Shown here piece by piece: positions 7,131 through 15,029 of a stretch of 64,000 nt of DNA. The position numbers and the translations under genes were made by a program. The stretch spans positions 1 to 64,000 of the forward strand of contig NZ_JBLWFT010000010.1 in assembly GCF_048323695.1 (NCBI RefSeq). Reading direction: 5' to 3'. Position 1 is the first letter of the stretch; each line of letters starts with the position of its first letter. The stretch comes from Aquisalimonas sp007126095. GTDB taxonomy: Bacteria > Pseudomonadota > Gammaproteobacteria > Nitrococcales > Aquisalimonadaceae. The notes under the pieces are model-generated. The model did no database searches and had not been told where the DNA came from. It worked only from the letters and a program-made list of their open reading frames with translations.

Positions 7131-8237
7131 ATGGCCGACCGCATGCAGGTGGATTACCTGCTCACTTGCCAGGCAGACGAAGACGCCGACACCAAGGCCC
7201 GTGACATCGCCCTGGAGCAGACCGTGGAGCTGCCGAAAGACTGTGTCCCCGATGCCATCCGCGACCGGCTTGTGGGCCGCATCGAGCGCCTGGACCCTCT
7301 GCCCGACCACCGGTTCCACTGCACCATCAGCTTCGACAGCGCGCTGTTCGACGGCGAACTCACGCAGTTGCTCAACACGCTGTTCGGCAATATCTCCATG
7401 AAGGACGGCATCCGGCTCACGGACATCCGCTGGCCCGACAGCGTGCTGGACGCCGTTGGCGGGCCTGCCCACGGCATGGACGGCATCCGCCGGATGGCCG
7501 GAGCACCGGCGAACCAGGGGCTGCTGTGTACGGCACTCAAGCCCGTTGGGCTGAGCGCCCGCGCGCTGGCGGAGCGGGCCTACGCGTTCGCCCGCGGTGG
7601 CATGGACATCATCAAGGACGACCACGGCGTGGCCAACCAGGTGGACGCCCCCTTCGCCGACCGTCTTGCCGCCTGCCAGGAGGCTGTTACCCGCGCCAAC
7701 GCGGAAACCGGCGGCAACAGCCTCTACTTCCCCAATGTCACCGCACCGTGGCCGGTGCTGGAAGAGCGCCTGCAGGCGGCGAAGGACGCCGGCTGCCAGG
7801 GCGTGCTGATCAGCCCGTGGATTACCGGGCTGGACGCCATGCGCTGGGCACGGGACCGTTTCGGCCTGGCCCTGATGGCGCATCCGGCGCTGACCGGCAG
7901 CCATTTCCGGCCGGAGCACGGGATATCGCCGGAGCTGCTGCTGGGTGACCTGTTCCGGCTGGCCGGCGCTGACGCGTCCATCTACCCCAACACGGGCGGC
8001 CGGTTCGGCTTCAGCCTGGCCACCTGTGAGGCGATCAACCACCGCCTGCGCTACGCCCTGGGCGGCCTGCCCGCCGCCGCGCCCACGCCGGGCGGAGGCA
8101 TGGATGCCGCCCGCGCCCGTGGCTGGCTTGACCAGTACGGCACCGATACCATATTGCTGATTGGCGGAAGCCTGTATCAGCAGGGCGACCTCACCGCCGC
8201 AACCGAGACGCTGCGGGCAGCGATCGGGCGAACCTGA
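7131..8237 (+). CDS. RuBisCO-like protein (type IV), probable 5-methylthioribulose-1-phosphate isomerase
   Basis: A 368-residue member of the RuBisCO large-subunit superfamily. The lysine of the KPVGLS motif is K137 (counterpart of K175), and the metal-binding loop reads GMDIIKDDHG with K162 in the carbamylated-lysine position, but the following Glu of true RuBisCO is His165. Loop 6 and phosphate-binding residues are changed, and the protein is about 90 residues shorter than form I. This matches the RLP branch known from Rhodospirillum rubrum, where the enzyme isomerises 5-methylthioribulose 1-phosphate to 1-methylthioxylulose 5-phosphate. The neighbouring cupin is the expected next enzyme. 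AAAGGAG precedes the ATG. Carbon fixation is not supported. Confidence 0.85.
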   Translation: MADRMQVDYLLTCQADEDADTKARDIALEQTVELPKDCVPDAIRDRLVGRIERLDPLPDHRFHCTISFDSALFDGELTQLLNTLFGNISMKDGIRLTDIRWPDSVLDAVGGPAHGMDGIRRMAGAPANQGLLCTALKPVGLSARALAERAYAFARGGMDIIKDDHGVANQVDAPFADRLAACQEAVTRANAETGGNSLYFPNVTAPWPVLEERLQAAKDAGCQGVLISPWITGLDAMRWARDRFGLALMAHPALTGSHFRPEHGISPELLLGDLFRLAGADASIYPNTGGRFGFSLATCEAINHRLRYALGGLPAAAPTPGGGMDAARARGWLDQYGTDTILLIGGSLYQQGDLTAATETLRAAIGRT

Positions 8238-8253
8238 ATCAACCGGAGTCACC

Positions 8254-8700
8254 ATGGCCAGAATCGTTCGCGCAAATGACTACCGCTGGGATGTGCCGGT
8301 GAAGGAATACAAGACCGACGGCACCGGCTTTCGGGATATTCACCGGCAAACGCTGCTGGGTGAGGAGGCGGGCGAGGAACGGCTGAATTTCATTACCCGC
8401 TATTTCGAGATCCAGCCGGGCGGCTATTCCTCGCTGGAACACCACGAACACCCCCATTCAGTGGTGATCATCCGCGGCGCCGGAGAGGTTGTGCTGCACG
8501 ATCGTGTGGAATCCATTGGTCTTCACGATTGCGTCTACATTGCGCCCCATCAATGGCATCAATTCCACGCCACCACCGATGAACCATTAGGGTTTCTCTG
8601 CATCGTCGACCGGGGGCGGGATCGCCCGCAGGTGCCTGACGAAAGCGACCTGGAGGCGCTGCGGGAGAATCCGGAGATCGCGAAGCGGATCAAGGTCTGA
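8254..8700 (+). CDS. Cupin protein, probable 1-methylthioxylulose 5-phosphate methylsulfurylase
   Basis: A 148-residue single-domain cupin. Motif 1 is SLEHHEHPHSVVIIRGAGEV (about residues 64-83) with the metal-binding HxH, and motif 2 is CVYIAPHQWHQFHA with the third histidine. In Rhodospirillum rubrum a cupin encoded close to the RLP gene is a manganese enzyme that releases methanethiol from 1-methylthioxylulose 5-phosphate, giving 1-deoxyxylulose 5-phosphate for isoprenoid synthesis. The same pairing here, 16 bases after the RLP stop, supports that role. CCGGAG precedes the ATG. Sequence alone would allow only 'cupin'; the specific function rests on context. Confidence 0.78.
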   Translation: MARIVRANDYRWDVPVKEYKTDGTGFRDIHRQTLLGEEAGEERLNFITRYFEIQPGGYSSLEHHEHPHSVVIIRGAGEVVLHDRVESIGLHDCVYIAPHQWHQFHATTDEPLGFLCIVDRGRDRPQVPDESDLEALRENPEIAKRIKV

Positions 8701-9231
8701 TCACTCGAACTCCACGCCAACCACGGTCTGCGGCTCCGATGCACCCCAATCCGGTGGGTACCACCCTCTTTCCACGGCTCGGTGGAAGCTGCTGTGCGGC
8801 CATGCGCCGGGGTGGGCGACCAGGCCGTGCTTCACCGGGTTGTAGTGGATGTAGTCCCGATGCCGCCGGAAGTCGGTCTCGTCGCGAATGAGGTGCTCCC
8901 GGTACCGGCGCTGCCACACCGGTGCACCGCCTGCGCGGCGGGCGTATTCACCGGGAAGATCCGGCTGCGACTGGGTGAACAGCGCCTTCAGGATCTTCCA
9001 TCGGCGCGGATAGTCCGCGTCGTCCGCGGGCAGCGTCCAGAGTGCGTGCAAATGGTCGGGCAGAACGACCATGGCGTCGATGCGGAACGGATGTGCCTGG
9101 TGGGTACGCCGGAGCGCGGTGCGCAGCCGCTGGACGTTGGCGTCACTGGTGAACAGCGGGAGGCGGTCGTGGGTGACGACGGTGAAGAAATACGTGCCAC
9201 CCGGCACGCGGGTGCGGCAGTAACGGGACAT
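8701..9231 (-). CDS. REP-associated tyrosine transposase (RAYT, IS200/Y1 type)
   Basis: A 176-residue HUH nuclease of the Y1 transposase superfamily. The opening RTRVPGGTYFFTVVTHDR, the HUH pair in VLPDHLHALW (H60 and H62), W-x-RRYREHLIRDE and the catalytic tyrosine region RDYIHYNPVKHGLV (Y127) are diagnostic of RAYTs rather than of IS200 TnpA. Such single-copy, usually immobile genes nick single-stranded REP hairpins at a GTAG foot and are thought to have spread them. A REP-type palindrome lies 56 bases upstream at 9287. The stop abuts the cupin stop, tail to tail. GGAGG eight bases before the ATG at 9231 supports the start. Confidence 0.9.
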   Translation of the reverse strand: MSRYCRTRVPGGTYFFTVVTHDRLPLFTSDANVQRLRTALRRTHQAHPFRIDAMVVLPDHLHALWTLPADDADYPRRWKILKALFTQSQPDLPGEYARRAGGAPVWQRRYREHLIRDETDFRRHRDYIHYNPVKHGLVAHPGAWPHSSFHRAVERGWYPPDWGASEPQTVVGVEFE

Positions 9232-9286
9232 GATCGGCCTCCTTGCCAATCGATGGTTTTTGTTTGAGGGGGAGAGGTTAGTCGAT

Positions 9287-9306
9287 GGTGGGCGTGAACG
9301 TCCACC
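9287..9306. repeat. REP-family A palindrome upstream of the RAYT gene
   Basis: GGTGGGCGTGAACGTCCACC, a 20-bp imperfect palindrome with one G-T type mismatch, sits between the RAYT start (9231) and the redoxin stop (9314). It lacks the CTACG flank and is followed by CGGCG, the same flank as the copy at 62082. Position next to the transposase is typical for the REP family that a RAYT serves. Confidence 0.85.
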
Positions 9307-9313
9307 CGGCGGG

Positions 9314-9880
9314 TTACGGGGCGTTGCCGGGTTTCCACTTGATGCTGCACCCCATGCTCGGCACCTGCTCCGCATCGACTTCATTACCGGTGAGTGCGGC
9401 GGTTACTGCGGCACGCAGGTCATCCCCGGTCACCGGTACGCCATTGCCCGGGCGACTGCCGTCGAACTGACCCTGATAGACCAGTTCGCGCTCACTGTCG
9501 AAAAGGAAGAATTCGGGCGTGCAGCGCGCACCGAATGCGTGCGCCACCGACTGATCCTCGTCGTGGAGATAGGGGAAGGGATAGCCCACCCGCGCCTTCT
9601 CGCGTTTCATGGCGTCGAAGCTGTCATCGGGGTAGCGCTGGGCATCATTGGCATTGATGCCGACCACCGCCAGACCACGGGGCATGTATTCCCGGGCAAA
9701 GCTGGCCAGCTGCTGGCTGAGGTGGCGCACAAACGGGCAGTGATTGCACATGAAGATCACCAGCAGGGCGTCGTCGTCGGCGAAGTCGGTGCTTGCGACG
9801 ATGTTGCCGTCGGTATCCCGAAGTCGGAACGGGGGTAGCGGCGTACCCAGTGGCATTGTCCCGGACGTCTTGGCAACCAT
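9314..9880 (-). CDS. Thioredoxin-like redoxin with CxxC motif (AhpC/TSA-like)
   Basis: A 188-residue thioredoxin-fold protein. LGTPLPPFRLRDTDGNIV starts the redoxin domain and the redox motif is IFMCNHCPFVRHL (C45 and C48). Later come GINANDAQRYPDDSFDAMK, the cis-proline region RCTPEFFLFD and YQGQFDGSRPGN. This subgroup, often called thioredoxin family or putative redoxin, lacks a signal peptide and is probably a cytoplasmic thiol-disulfide or peroxide-reducing protein; the substrate is unknown. The gene is bracketed by REP palindromes at 9287 and at 9921-9995. Confidence 0.82.
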   Translation of the reverse strand: MVAKTSGTMPLGTPLPPFRLRDTDGNIVASTDFADDDALLVIFMCNHCPFVRHLSQQLASFAREYMPRGLAVVGINANDAQRYPDDSFDAMKREKARVGYPFPYLHDEDQSVAHAFGARCTPEFFLFDSERELVYQGQFDGSRPGNGVPVTGDDLRAAVTAALTGNEVDAEQVPSMGCSIKWKPGNAP

Positions 9881-9920
9881 CGTAATGGCTCCTTTGGCGG
9901 TTGAGTCGGTGGCTGTCTAT

Positions 9921-9995
9921 GGTGGATCTGAAAGTCCACCCTACGCCGGGGCCGGGCCCAAGCCATCGCCTGTAGGGTGGACGTTTACATCCACC
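9921..9995. repeat. REP-family A pair (BIME-like)
   Basis: Two palindromes, GGTGGATCTGAAAGTCCACC at 9921-9940 followed by CTACG, and GGTGGACGTTTACATCCACC at 9976-9995 preceded by TGTAG. Their GTAG ends point toward each other across a 35-nt spacer, the usual layout of paired REP elements. They lie between the redoxin and the DctP gene, whose terminator follows at about 10050. Confidence 0.88.
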
Positions 9996-10046
9996 ATCAT
10001 CCACCGTTAAGCATGGCACGGACGGATGGTTTTCGCCGCCGGGAAC

Positions 10047-10082
10047 GAAAACGGCCCGGCCATGAATCATGACCGGGCCGCC
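10047..10082 (-). terminator. Rho-independent terminator of the dctP gene
   Basis: An inverted repeat with arms CGGCCCGG (10052-10059) and CCGGGCCG (10073-10080), extended inward by CATGA/TCATG, is followed on the minus strand by TTTTCGTT. It lies about 30 bases after the DctP stop and is the strongest hairpin in this stretch. Confidence 0.8.
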
Positions 10083-10109
10083 GTATTGAGGATGGAACAG
10101 CGTAGGGGC

Positions 10110-11147
10110 TTATTCGTCCTCTTCTTCCAACTGTGCTTCCTGCACAAGGTTGAGAAGCTTGTCGAGCATACGCTCACCACGCTCCCCCGTCATGTCGACG
10201 AAGGTCTGACGCACCGGGTGGGCGAGTTCGGCGAACGCGTCGCGCTCGTCCTGGCTCAGCTCAATGATCTCGATGTCGCTGTTTTCCTTGATGGTGTCCA
10301 GCCGATCGGTGTTGAGCTCCTGCTGCTTGTCGTGGATGTACTCAACCAGCTCCTGACGGGCTTCGTGGATGATCTCACGCTCTTCGTCAGACAGGCCGTC
10401 CCACCAGTCACGGTTGCCCATGAACGTAGCGATGAACTGGGCGTGATTGGCGAAGATCATGTAGTCCTGCACTTCGTAGAAGGCCATCTCTTCGTGGGCG
10501 AACACCGGCTGGATGTTGCCTTCGGCCTGCCCGAGCTGCAGGGCGGAGTAGAGTTCGCCGTACTCGACGGTGACCGGGTCCGCGCCATAGGCCTGATACG
10601 TCTCACGCAGCAGACGGTTGTCCATGGTGCGAATGGCCAGGCCGCTCATGTCGTCCGGCGTGCGGATTTCCTGGTTGGCCGTCCAGACCTGCCAGCCTTC
10701 CGGCACCACGGCGATGGGGTGCAGGTCGCGATTGCGGAACGCCTCCTGGAAGTCCTCGTTCATGAGGAATTCGTCGGAGTTCAGCACCTGCGTGTTGGTC
10801 CACTCATCGTCGGTGAGCACGAAGTTCAGGCTAAAGATCTGGCTCTCGGGCACGGTGCCGCCCAGGAAGCCGGAACCGAATGCGAGCTGGATGGCGCCAC
10901 TTTGCGCGGCGTCGTAGATGTCGGTCAGGCCGCCGAGCTGGCCGTAGGGATAGAGTTCAACGGTGATGGCACCGTCGGATTTTTCGTCCATGAGCTCTGC
11001 GAACTTCGCCGCATACTCGTACTGAACGCTGCCCTCGATTTCTTCAAGGCCAAATCGCCAGGTCTGACTCTCGAATGCCGCGGCCTGCGTGCCCGCCGTC
11101 GCAAGGCCAAGCGCCACCGCCGCACAGAAACTGTTTCTCCAGAGCAT
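10110..11147 (-). CDS. dctP: TRAP transporter substrate-binding protein, DctP family
   Basis: A 345-residue periplasmic protein. A signal peptide covers about residues 1-23 (FCAAVALGLATAGTQAAA). The mature protein starts with the DctP pattern FESQTWRFGLEEIEGSVQY and continues with AAKFAELMDEKSDGAITVEL, YPYGQLG and the conserved arginine region GLAIRTMDNRLLRETYQAYG that pairs with a substrate carboxylate. The C-terminus is strongly acidic (LEEEDE), in keeping with a halophile. It is divergent from dctQ and dctM across a 256-bp regulatory region, a common TRAP layout. The substrate is probably an organic acid but cannot be fixed from sequence. Confidence 0.9.
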   Translation of the reverse strand: MLWRNSFCAAVALGLATAGTQAAAFESQTWRFGLEEIEGSVQYEYAAKFAELMDEKSDGAITVELYPYGQLGGLTDIYDAAQSGAIQLAFGSGFLGGTVPESQIFSLNFVLTDDEWTNTQVLNSDEFLMNEDFQEAFRNRDLHPIAVVPEGWQVWTANQEIRTPDDMSGLAIRTMDNRLLRETYQAYGADPVTVEYGELYSALQLGQAEGNIQPVFAHEEMAFYEVQDYMIFANHAQFIATFMGNRDWWDGLSDEEREIIHEARQELVEYIHDKQQELNTDRLDTIKENSDIEIIELSQDERDAFAELAHPVRQTFVDMTGERGERMLDKLLNLVQEAQLEEEDE

Positions 11148-11403
11148 CAGTACCTCCCGTTTCTACGTTAGTGTTGTCTCCAAGGGATTTAGCTGCGATC
11201 CACCTGTAACATTAACACAGCGGAAAGGGCTGTCTATCTTCCAGCCGGCAAGGGATTCGACGGCGCAGGCCGCACCACCAAAGGGCTTCAATGCACTCCA
11301 ATGAGGCGCACGGAAGTTGCGGCCGGGAAAGTGTGCAAAGCCGTTCAAGTGCGTTATTGTCAAAAGGGTGTCACCGCCGAACAACCATATGACGAGGGGC
11401 GCC

Positions 11404-12009
11404 ATGGGTGCTGGTTCACCGGGACAGACGCGGCCGCGGTCGCTGGCAGAGAAGGCGATTCGGGTAATCGACCGCACGCTCGAATACATGGAAGTCACCA
11501 TCGTCGCGGGCTCCATTATTCTCATGGCCGTGCTCATGGTGTCCCACGTACTCGGCCGCATGTTCTTCCGCATCGGCGTCCCCGGCCGAACGGAAGTCAC
11601 TGAACTGCTCATCGTGCTCATCACCTTCGTGGGGGTGAGCTACGCGGTCCGCCGGGCCCGCCACATCAGCATGTCAGCCATCTACGACACCCTCCGCGGC
11701 ATTCCCCGCAAGGTGCTGATCATCACCATCTCCCTGGGCACCGGTGCCCTGCTGTTCTACATGGCGTGGGAGGCTGCCGGTTACGTGGAGACCACCTACA
11801 ATCGCGGTCGTTCCACGTCGGCACTAGGCATCCCGCTGTGGATGATCTACATCTCCATGCCCATCGGCTTCACGCTTGCGGGCATCCAGTACTGGCTCAC
11901 GGCCTTCCGTAACCTGACGACGCGCGAGTTCTACCGCTCGTTTACGGAGCTTGAGGGCTACGACGAAGTCCCTGACGGCGATCAGGGCGAAGAACAGCAG
12001 AAACAGTAG
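11404..12009 (+). CDS. dctQ: TRAP transporter small permease, DctQ family
   Basis: A 201-residue inner-membrane protein with four hydrophobic helices, at about residues 30-55, 65-85, 103-125 and 143-165. Family features include VTELLIVLITFVGVSYAVRR and ARHISMSAIYD after helix two. DctQ links the periplasmic binding protein to the large permease. ATG at 11404 is chosen because AGGGG precedes it; an in-frame ATG at 11389 has no ribosome site. The tail is acidic and glutamine-rich. dctM follows after 60 bases. Confidence 0.87.
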   Translation: MGAGSPGQTRPRSLAEKAIRVIDRTLEYMEVTIVAGSIILMAVLMVSHVLGRMFFRIGVPGRTEVTELLIVLITFVGVSYAVRRARHISMSAIYDTLRGIPRKVLIITISLGTGALLFYMAWEAAGYVETTYNRGRSTSALGIPLWMIYISMPIGFTLAGIQYWLTAFRNLTTREFYRSFTELEGYDEVPDGDQGEEQQKQ

Positions 12010-12069
12010 CCAGCGGGCAGGAGCACGGCACATGCGGCCAACCCCCGATTCCACAAGAGGGCACGCGGA

Positions 12070-13356
12070 ATGCTGACTTGGATGGTCATCCTCATGGTAG
12101 TCCTGCTGTTGCTGGGCTTCCCCATGATGGTGCCGCTGCTTGCGGCAACCCTGTTCATGATGTTCACCGGCATGACCTTCTTCGGGCCGGACCAGGGAGT
12201 GAGCTGGATGTTCTCGGGGGTGGAACAGTGGGTGCTGGCCGCGGTGCCCATGTTCATCTTCGCCGCCGACATCATGACCAAGGGGCATACGGCCAACCGG
12301 TTGCTCGACCTGGTCAGCGCTTTCGCCGGGCACCTGCGCGGCGGCCTGCCCATCACCACGGCGGCGAGCTGTACGCTGTTCGGCGCCGTGTCCGGCTCCA
12401 CCCAGGCGACCGTGGTCGCCATGGGCGGACCCATGCGCCCACGACTGCTGAAGAAGGGCTATTCCGACAACTTCTCACTGGCGCTGATCATCAACGCCAG
12501 CGACATCGCGCTGCTGATTCCGCCAAGCATCGGCATGATCGTCTACGGTGTGATCGCGCGCGGCGCCTCCATTGGCGACCTGTTCATCGCCGGCATCCTG
12601 CCGGGGCTGATGATTCTGGTGATGATCTCGGCCTACTGTTACGTGTATTCGCGCATTGCGGGCATCGAGCCCGAGGAGCGCACGCCGTGGCGCGGCCGGC
12701 TGACGGCGCTCAGGGGCGCGATCCTGCCCCTGGGCTTTCCGATCATCGTGGTGGGCGGCATCTACACCGGCACCTTCAGCCCGGTGGACGCGTCGGCCAT
12801 GGCCGTGCTCTACGCCTTCATCCTCGAGGTGGTCATCTACCGCAAGGTGAGTCTGAAGGACATCGGCTCCATCGCCCTGTCCACGGGCATGATCACCGCC
12901 GTCGTGTTCATCCTCGTGGCCATCGGCTACGCCTTCTCGCAGGCGCTGTCCACGGCCGGCGTGCCGCAGCAGATTCTCACGCCCATCGTGCAGACGTTCG
13001 GCGACAACCAGTACGCGGCGCTGGCGCTGATTGCCGTGGCCTTCTTCATCGGCTGCATGTTCGTCGACCCGATCGTGGTGATCCTGATTCTCACCCCGCT
13101 GTTCCAGCCGCTGGTGCAGGCCGCCGGCCTGGATCCGGTGCACGTGGGCGTGATCGTCACGCTGCAGGCGGCCATCGGGTCGGCCACACCACCATTCGGC
13201 TGTGACATATTCACGGCCATGGCCGTGTTCCGAAGGCCGTACTTTGACGTGATTCGCGGCACGCCGCCGTTCATCTTCATTCTGCTGCTGGCGACGGTCA
13301 TCCTGATCATGTTCCCGCAGATTTCGCTGTGGCTGCCGTCGATGGGGGCGCAGTAG
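12070..13356 (+). CDS. dctM: TRAP transporter large permease, DctM family
   Basis: A 428-residue membrane protein with about 12 helices in the inverted-repeat pattern of DctM. Diagnostic segments are GLPITTAASCTLFGAVSGST, LIPPSIGMIVYGVIARGAS and, in the second half, GSATPPFGCDIFTAMAV. It carries out sodium-coupled uptake together with DctQ and DctP. It ends 20 bases before a REP palindrome that may act as the transcript end. Confidence 0.93.
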   Translation: MLTWMVILMVVLLLLGFPMMVPLLAATLFMMFTGMTFFGPDQGVSWMFSGVEQWVLAAVPMFIFAADIMTKGHTANRLLDLVSAFAGHLRGGLPITTAASCTLFGAVSGSTQATVVAMGGPMRPRLLKKGYSDNFSLALIINASDIALLIPPSIGMIVYGVIARGASIGDLFIAGILPGLMILVMISAYCYVYSRIAGIEPEERTPWRGRLTALRGAILPLGFPIIVVGGIYTGTFSPVDASAMAVLYAFILEVVIYRKVSLKDIGSIALSTGMITAVVFILVAIGYAFSQALSTAGVPQQILTPIVQTFGDNQYAALALIAVAFFIGCMFVDPIVVILILTPLFQPLVQAAGLDPVHVGVIVTLQAAIGSATPPFGCDIFTAMAVFRRPYFDVIRGTPPFIFILLLATVILIMFPQISLWLPSMGAQ

Positions 13357-13375
13357 GCCGGTAAGGTGGTGGGAC

Positions 13376-13487
13376 GGTGGACCTGAAGGTCCACCCTACG
13401 CATGACCCAGGCACCACCGTATCATCGACGTAGGGTGATCCGGGTCACACGGCGTGATCCGGCGTAGGGTGGACGTTCACGTCCACC
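13376..13487. repeat. REP-family A pair on the dctM side of panE
   Basis: GGTGGACCTGAAGGTCCACC at 13376-13395 is followed by CTACG, and GGTGGACGTTCACGTCCACC at 13468-13487 is preceded by CGTAG; both are perfect palindromes. The spacer contains GTGATCCGGGTCACACGGC at 13435-13453, which recurs exactly, in reverse complement, inside the pair at 14484-14562 on the other side of panE. A vestigial CGTAGGGTGA at about 13429 suggests a third, deleted copy. Confidence 0.92.
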
Positions 13488-13495
13488 ACCCCACT

Positions 13496-14440
13496 CTACC
13501 CCTCGGTGGCCACGCGGTTCTGCAACATCTTGGTGACGCGGTACACGCTCTCGAGATGCGGCACGGACACGCCGTGGCTCTCGGCGGCGCGGATGACGTT
13601 GCCGAGGATGGCTTCCACTTCCATGGGCCGGCCGTTGAGGTAATCCAGCGCCATGCTGTTGTGGTACGGCGGCATCTTGCGGGTGCCGCCGATGCTCTTC
13701 ACGGGCAGGTCCCCGGGCATGGGATGACCGGCGGCGGCGGCCACGTCACAGACCTCCTGCATGAGCGTGACCATGAAGTCCTCACCACCGGGGGCGTCGA
13801 GAATGGTGGTGGTGGTGGCGCCGCCGGCAATGACGGACACCGGGTTGAACGCCGCATTCCACACCGCCTTGCGCCAGCGCTCGGTGACCAGATTCTCGGA
13901 CACGGGGCACTCGATGCCACCGGCGGTCAGCAGTGCTGACAGCCGCTCGGCCGCAGTACCCGCGCCAGAGGGGTATTCGCCGATCACGAGCCGCCCGTAG
14001 GCCTTGTGCTCGGCCTGGGCCTTGCCGGTGCGGCTCACCGCAACGAACGCGAGGCCGCTGACCAGCGGATTGTCCGGGAACGCTTCGTGGATGGGGCGTT
14101 CGATATCGATGCCGTTTTCCACCAGCACGATGACGGTGTTCGGCCCCACCGCCGGGCGAATCAGGGCCGCACGGTCCAGGTCGTCCAGCACCTTGACGCT
14201 CAGCAGCACGAAATCCTGAGCCTCGGCCACATCCTCGACCCGTTCGTGGACGGCGGCGGGCCGGAACGAGAGATCGCCCATGTCGCGGCTGTGCAGCTGG
14301 AAGCCGTGTTCGCGGATGGCGTCAGCCTCGGAGCGGCTGACCACCTCCACCTGCGCACCACCGCGGTGCAGGATGGCGCCGTAGAAGCTGCCGATGGCGC
14401 CGGCGCCAACGATCAGTACGCGGGGTGTGGTCTCGGGCAT
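13496..14440 (-). CDS. panE: 2-dehydropantoate 2-reductase family protein
   Basis: A 314-residue NADPH-dependent oxidoreductase. The Rossmann motif VLIVGAGAIGSFYGAILHRG is at residues 8-27, and the C-terminal helical domain has the conserved lysine and asparagine in RWRKAVWNAAFNPVSVIAGG. Ketopantoate reductase makes pantoate for coenzyme A, but this family also includes enzymes acting on other 2-oxo acids and many genomes carry several paralogues, so the substrate is not certain. The gene stands alone, flanked on both sides by inverted copies of the same REP pair. Confidence 0.82.
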   Translation of the reverse strand: MPETTPRVLIVGAGAIGSFYGAILHRGGAQVEVVSRSEADAIREHGFQLHSRDMGDLSFRPAAVHERVEDVAEAQDFVLLSVKVLDDLDRAALIRPAVGPNTVIVLVENGIDIERPIHEAFPDNPLVSGLAFVAVSRTGKAQAEHKAYGRLVIGEYPSGAGTAAERLSALLTAGGIECPVSENLVTERWRKAVWNAAFNPVSVIAGGATTTTILDAPGGEDFMVTLMQEVCDVAAAAGHPMPGDLPVKSIGGTRKMPPYHNSMALDYLNGRPMEVEAILGNVIRAAESHGVSVPHLESVYRVTKMLQNRVATEG

Positions 14441-14483
14441 TGGGTCCTCCTCATCGAATTTCAGGTGTTGTGTGTTGTTTTAT

Positions 14484-14562
14484 GGTGGACGTGAACGTCC
14501 ACCCTATGCCGGACGACGCCGTGTGACCCGGATCACACGTAGGGTGGACCTTCAGGTCCACC
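14484..14562. repeat. REP-family A pair on the usp side of panE, inverted copy of 13376-13487
   Basis: GGTGGACGTGAACGTCCACC at 14484-14503 is followed by CTATG (foot G to A change), and GGTGGACCTTCAGGTCCACC at 14543-14562 is preceded by CGTAG. The spacer holds GCCGTGTGACCCGGATCAC at 14518-14536, the exact reverse complement of the spacer segment at 13435-13453. The order of the two palindrome types is reversed as well, so this unit is the inverted counterpart of the first pair. Confidence 0.92.
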
Positions 14563-14573
14563 ACCGCACGCCA

Positions 14574-15029
14574 CTACTCCTCGTCCTCTCCTTCTCGCGG
14601 CACCACGACGAGAATGCTGCACCGGAGCTCATCAAGCAGAGTCGTGCCCACGGAGCCGTGCCACCATCGGGCGAGCCGACCGCGCGGGGTGTGGCCCACC
14701 ACCACCAGGTCGGCGTCGAGCTCCTTCGCCAGGTGGCTGATCTCGATCACCGGCTCGCCCTCGCGGCGGTGCCCGGTGACGTCCAGCCCGCAGCCGCGCA
14801 GCCGCTCCACCCCCTCGTCGAGACTGGCCTGCACTTCGGCCATCTGCTCGTCGATCCAGTTCTGGGGGTAGCCTTCCTGCATGAATCCCAATGACGCGGG
14901 CAACCGCAGGACCGCCAGCAGGTGCACGTGGGCCCCGGTCATCTTCGCCACCTCGGCGCCCTGGTCCAGGGCAAGGCGGCCGGCCTCGGTGCCGTCGTAG
15001 GCCATCAGTATCTGTCGATAGAGTGTCAT
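14574..15029 (-). CDS. Universal stress protein (UspA family)
   Basis: A 151-residue single-domain protein. It begins YRQILMAYDGTEAGRLALDQ and carries the ATP-binding type motif GHTPRGRLARWWHGSVGTTL (about residues 112-131), in which the glycines and final Ser/Thr fit the G-2x-G-9x-G(S/T) pattern. A role in stress adaptation is usual, but direct targets are unknown. ATG at 15029 overlaps the stop of the efflux pump gene as ATGA, so it is the last gene of the marR-hlyD-MFS-usp operon. Confidence 0.87.
   Translation of the reverse strand: MTLYRQILMAYDGTEAGRLALDQGAEVAKMTGAHVHLLAVLRLPASLGFMQEGYPQNWIDEQMAEVQASLDEGVERLRGCGLDVTGHRREGEPVIEISHLAKELDADLVVVGHTPRGRLARWWHGSVGTTLLDELRCSILVVVPREGEDEE

Noticed and set aside
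7131..8237. Functional carbon-fixing RuBisCO large subunit
   Set aside because: The protein is too short, the KDDE loop is KDDH, no small subunit or other Calvin genes are adjacent, and a cupin of the methylthioadenosine shunt is.
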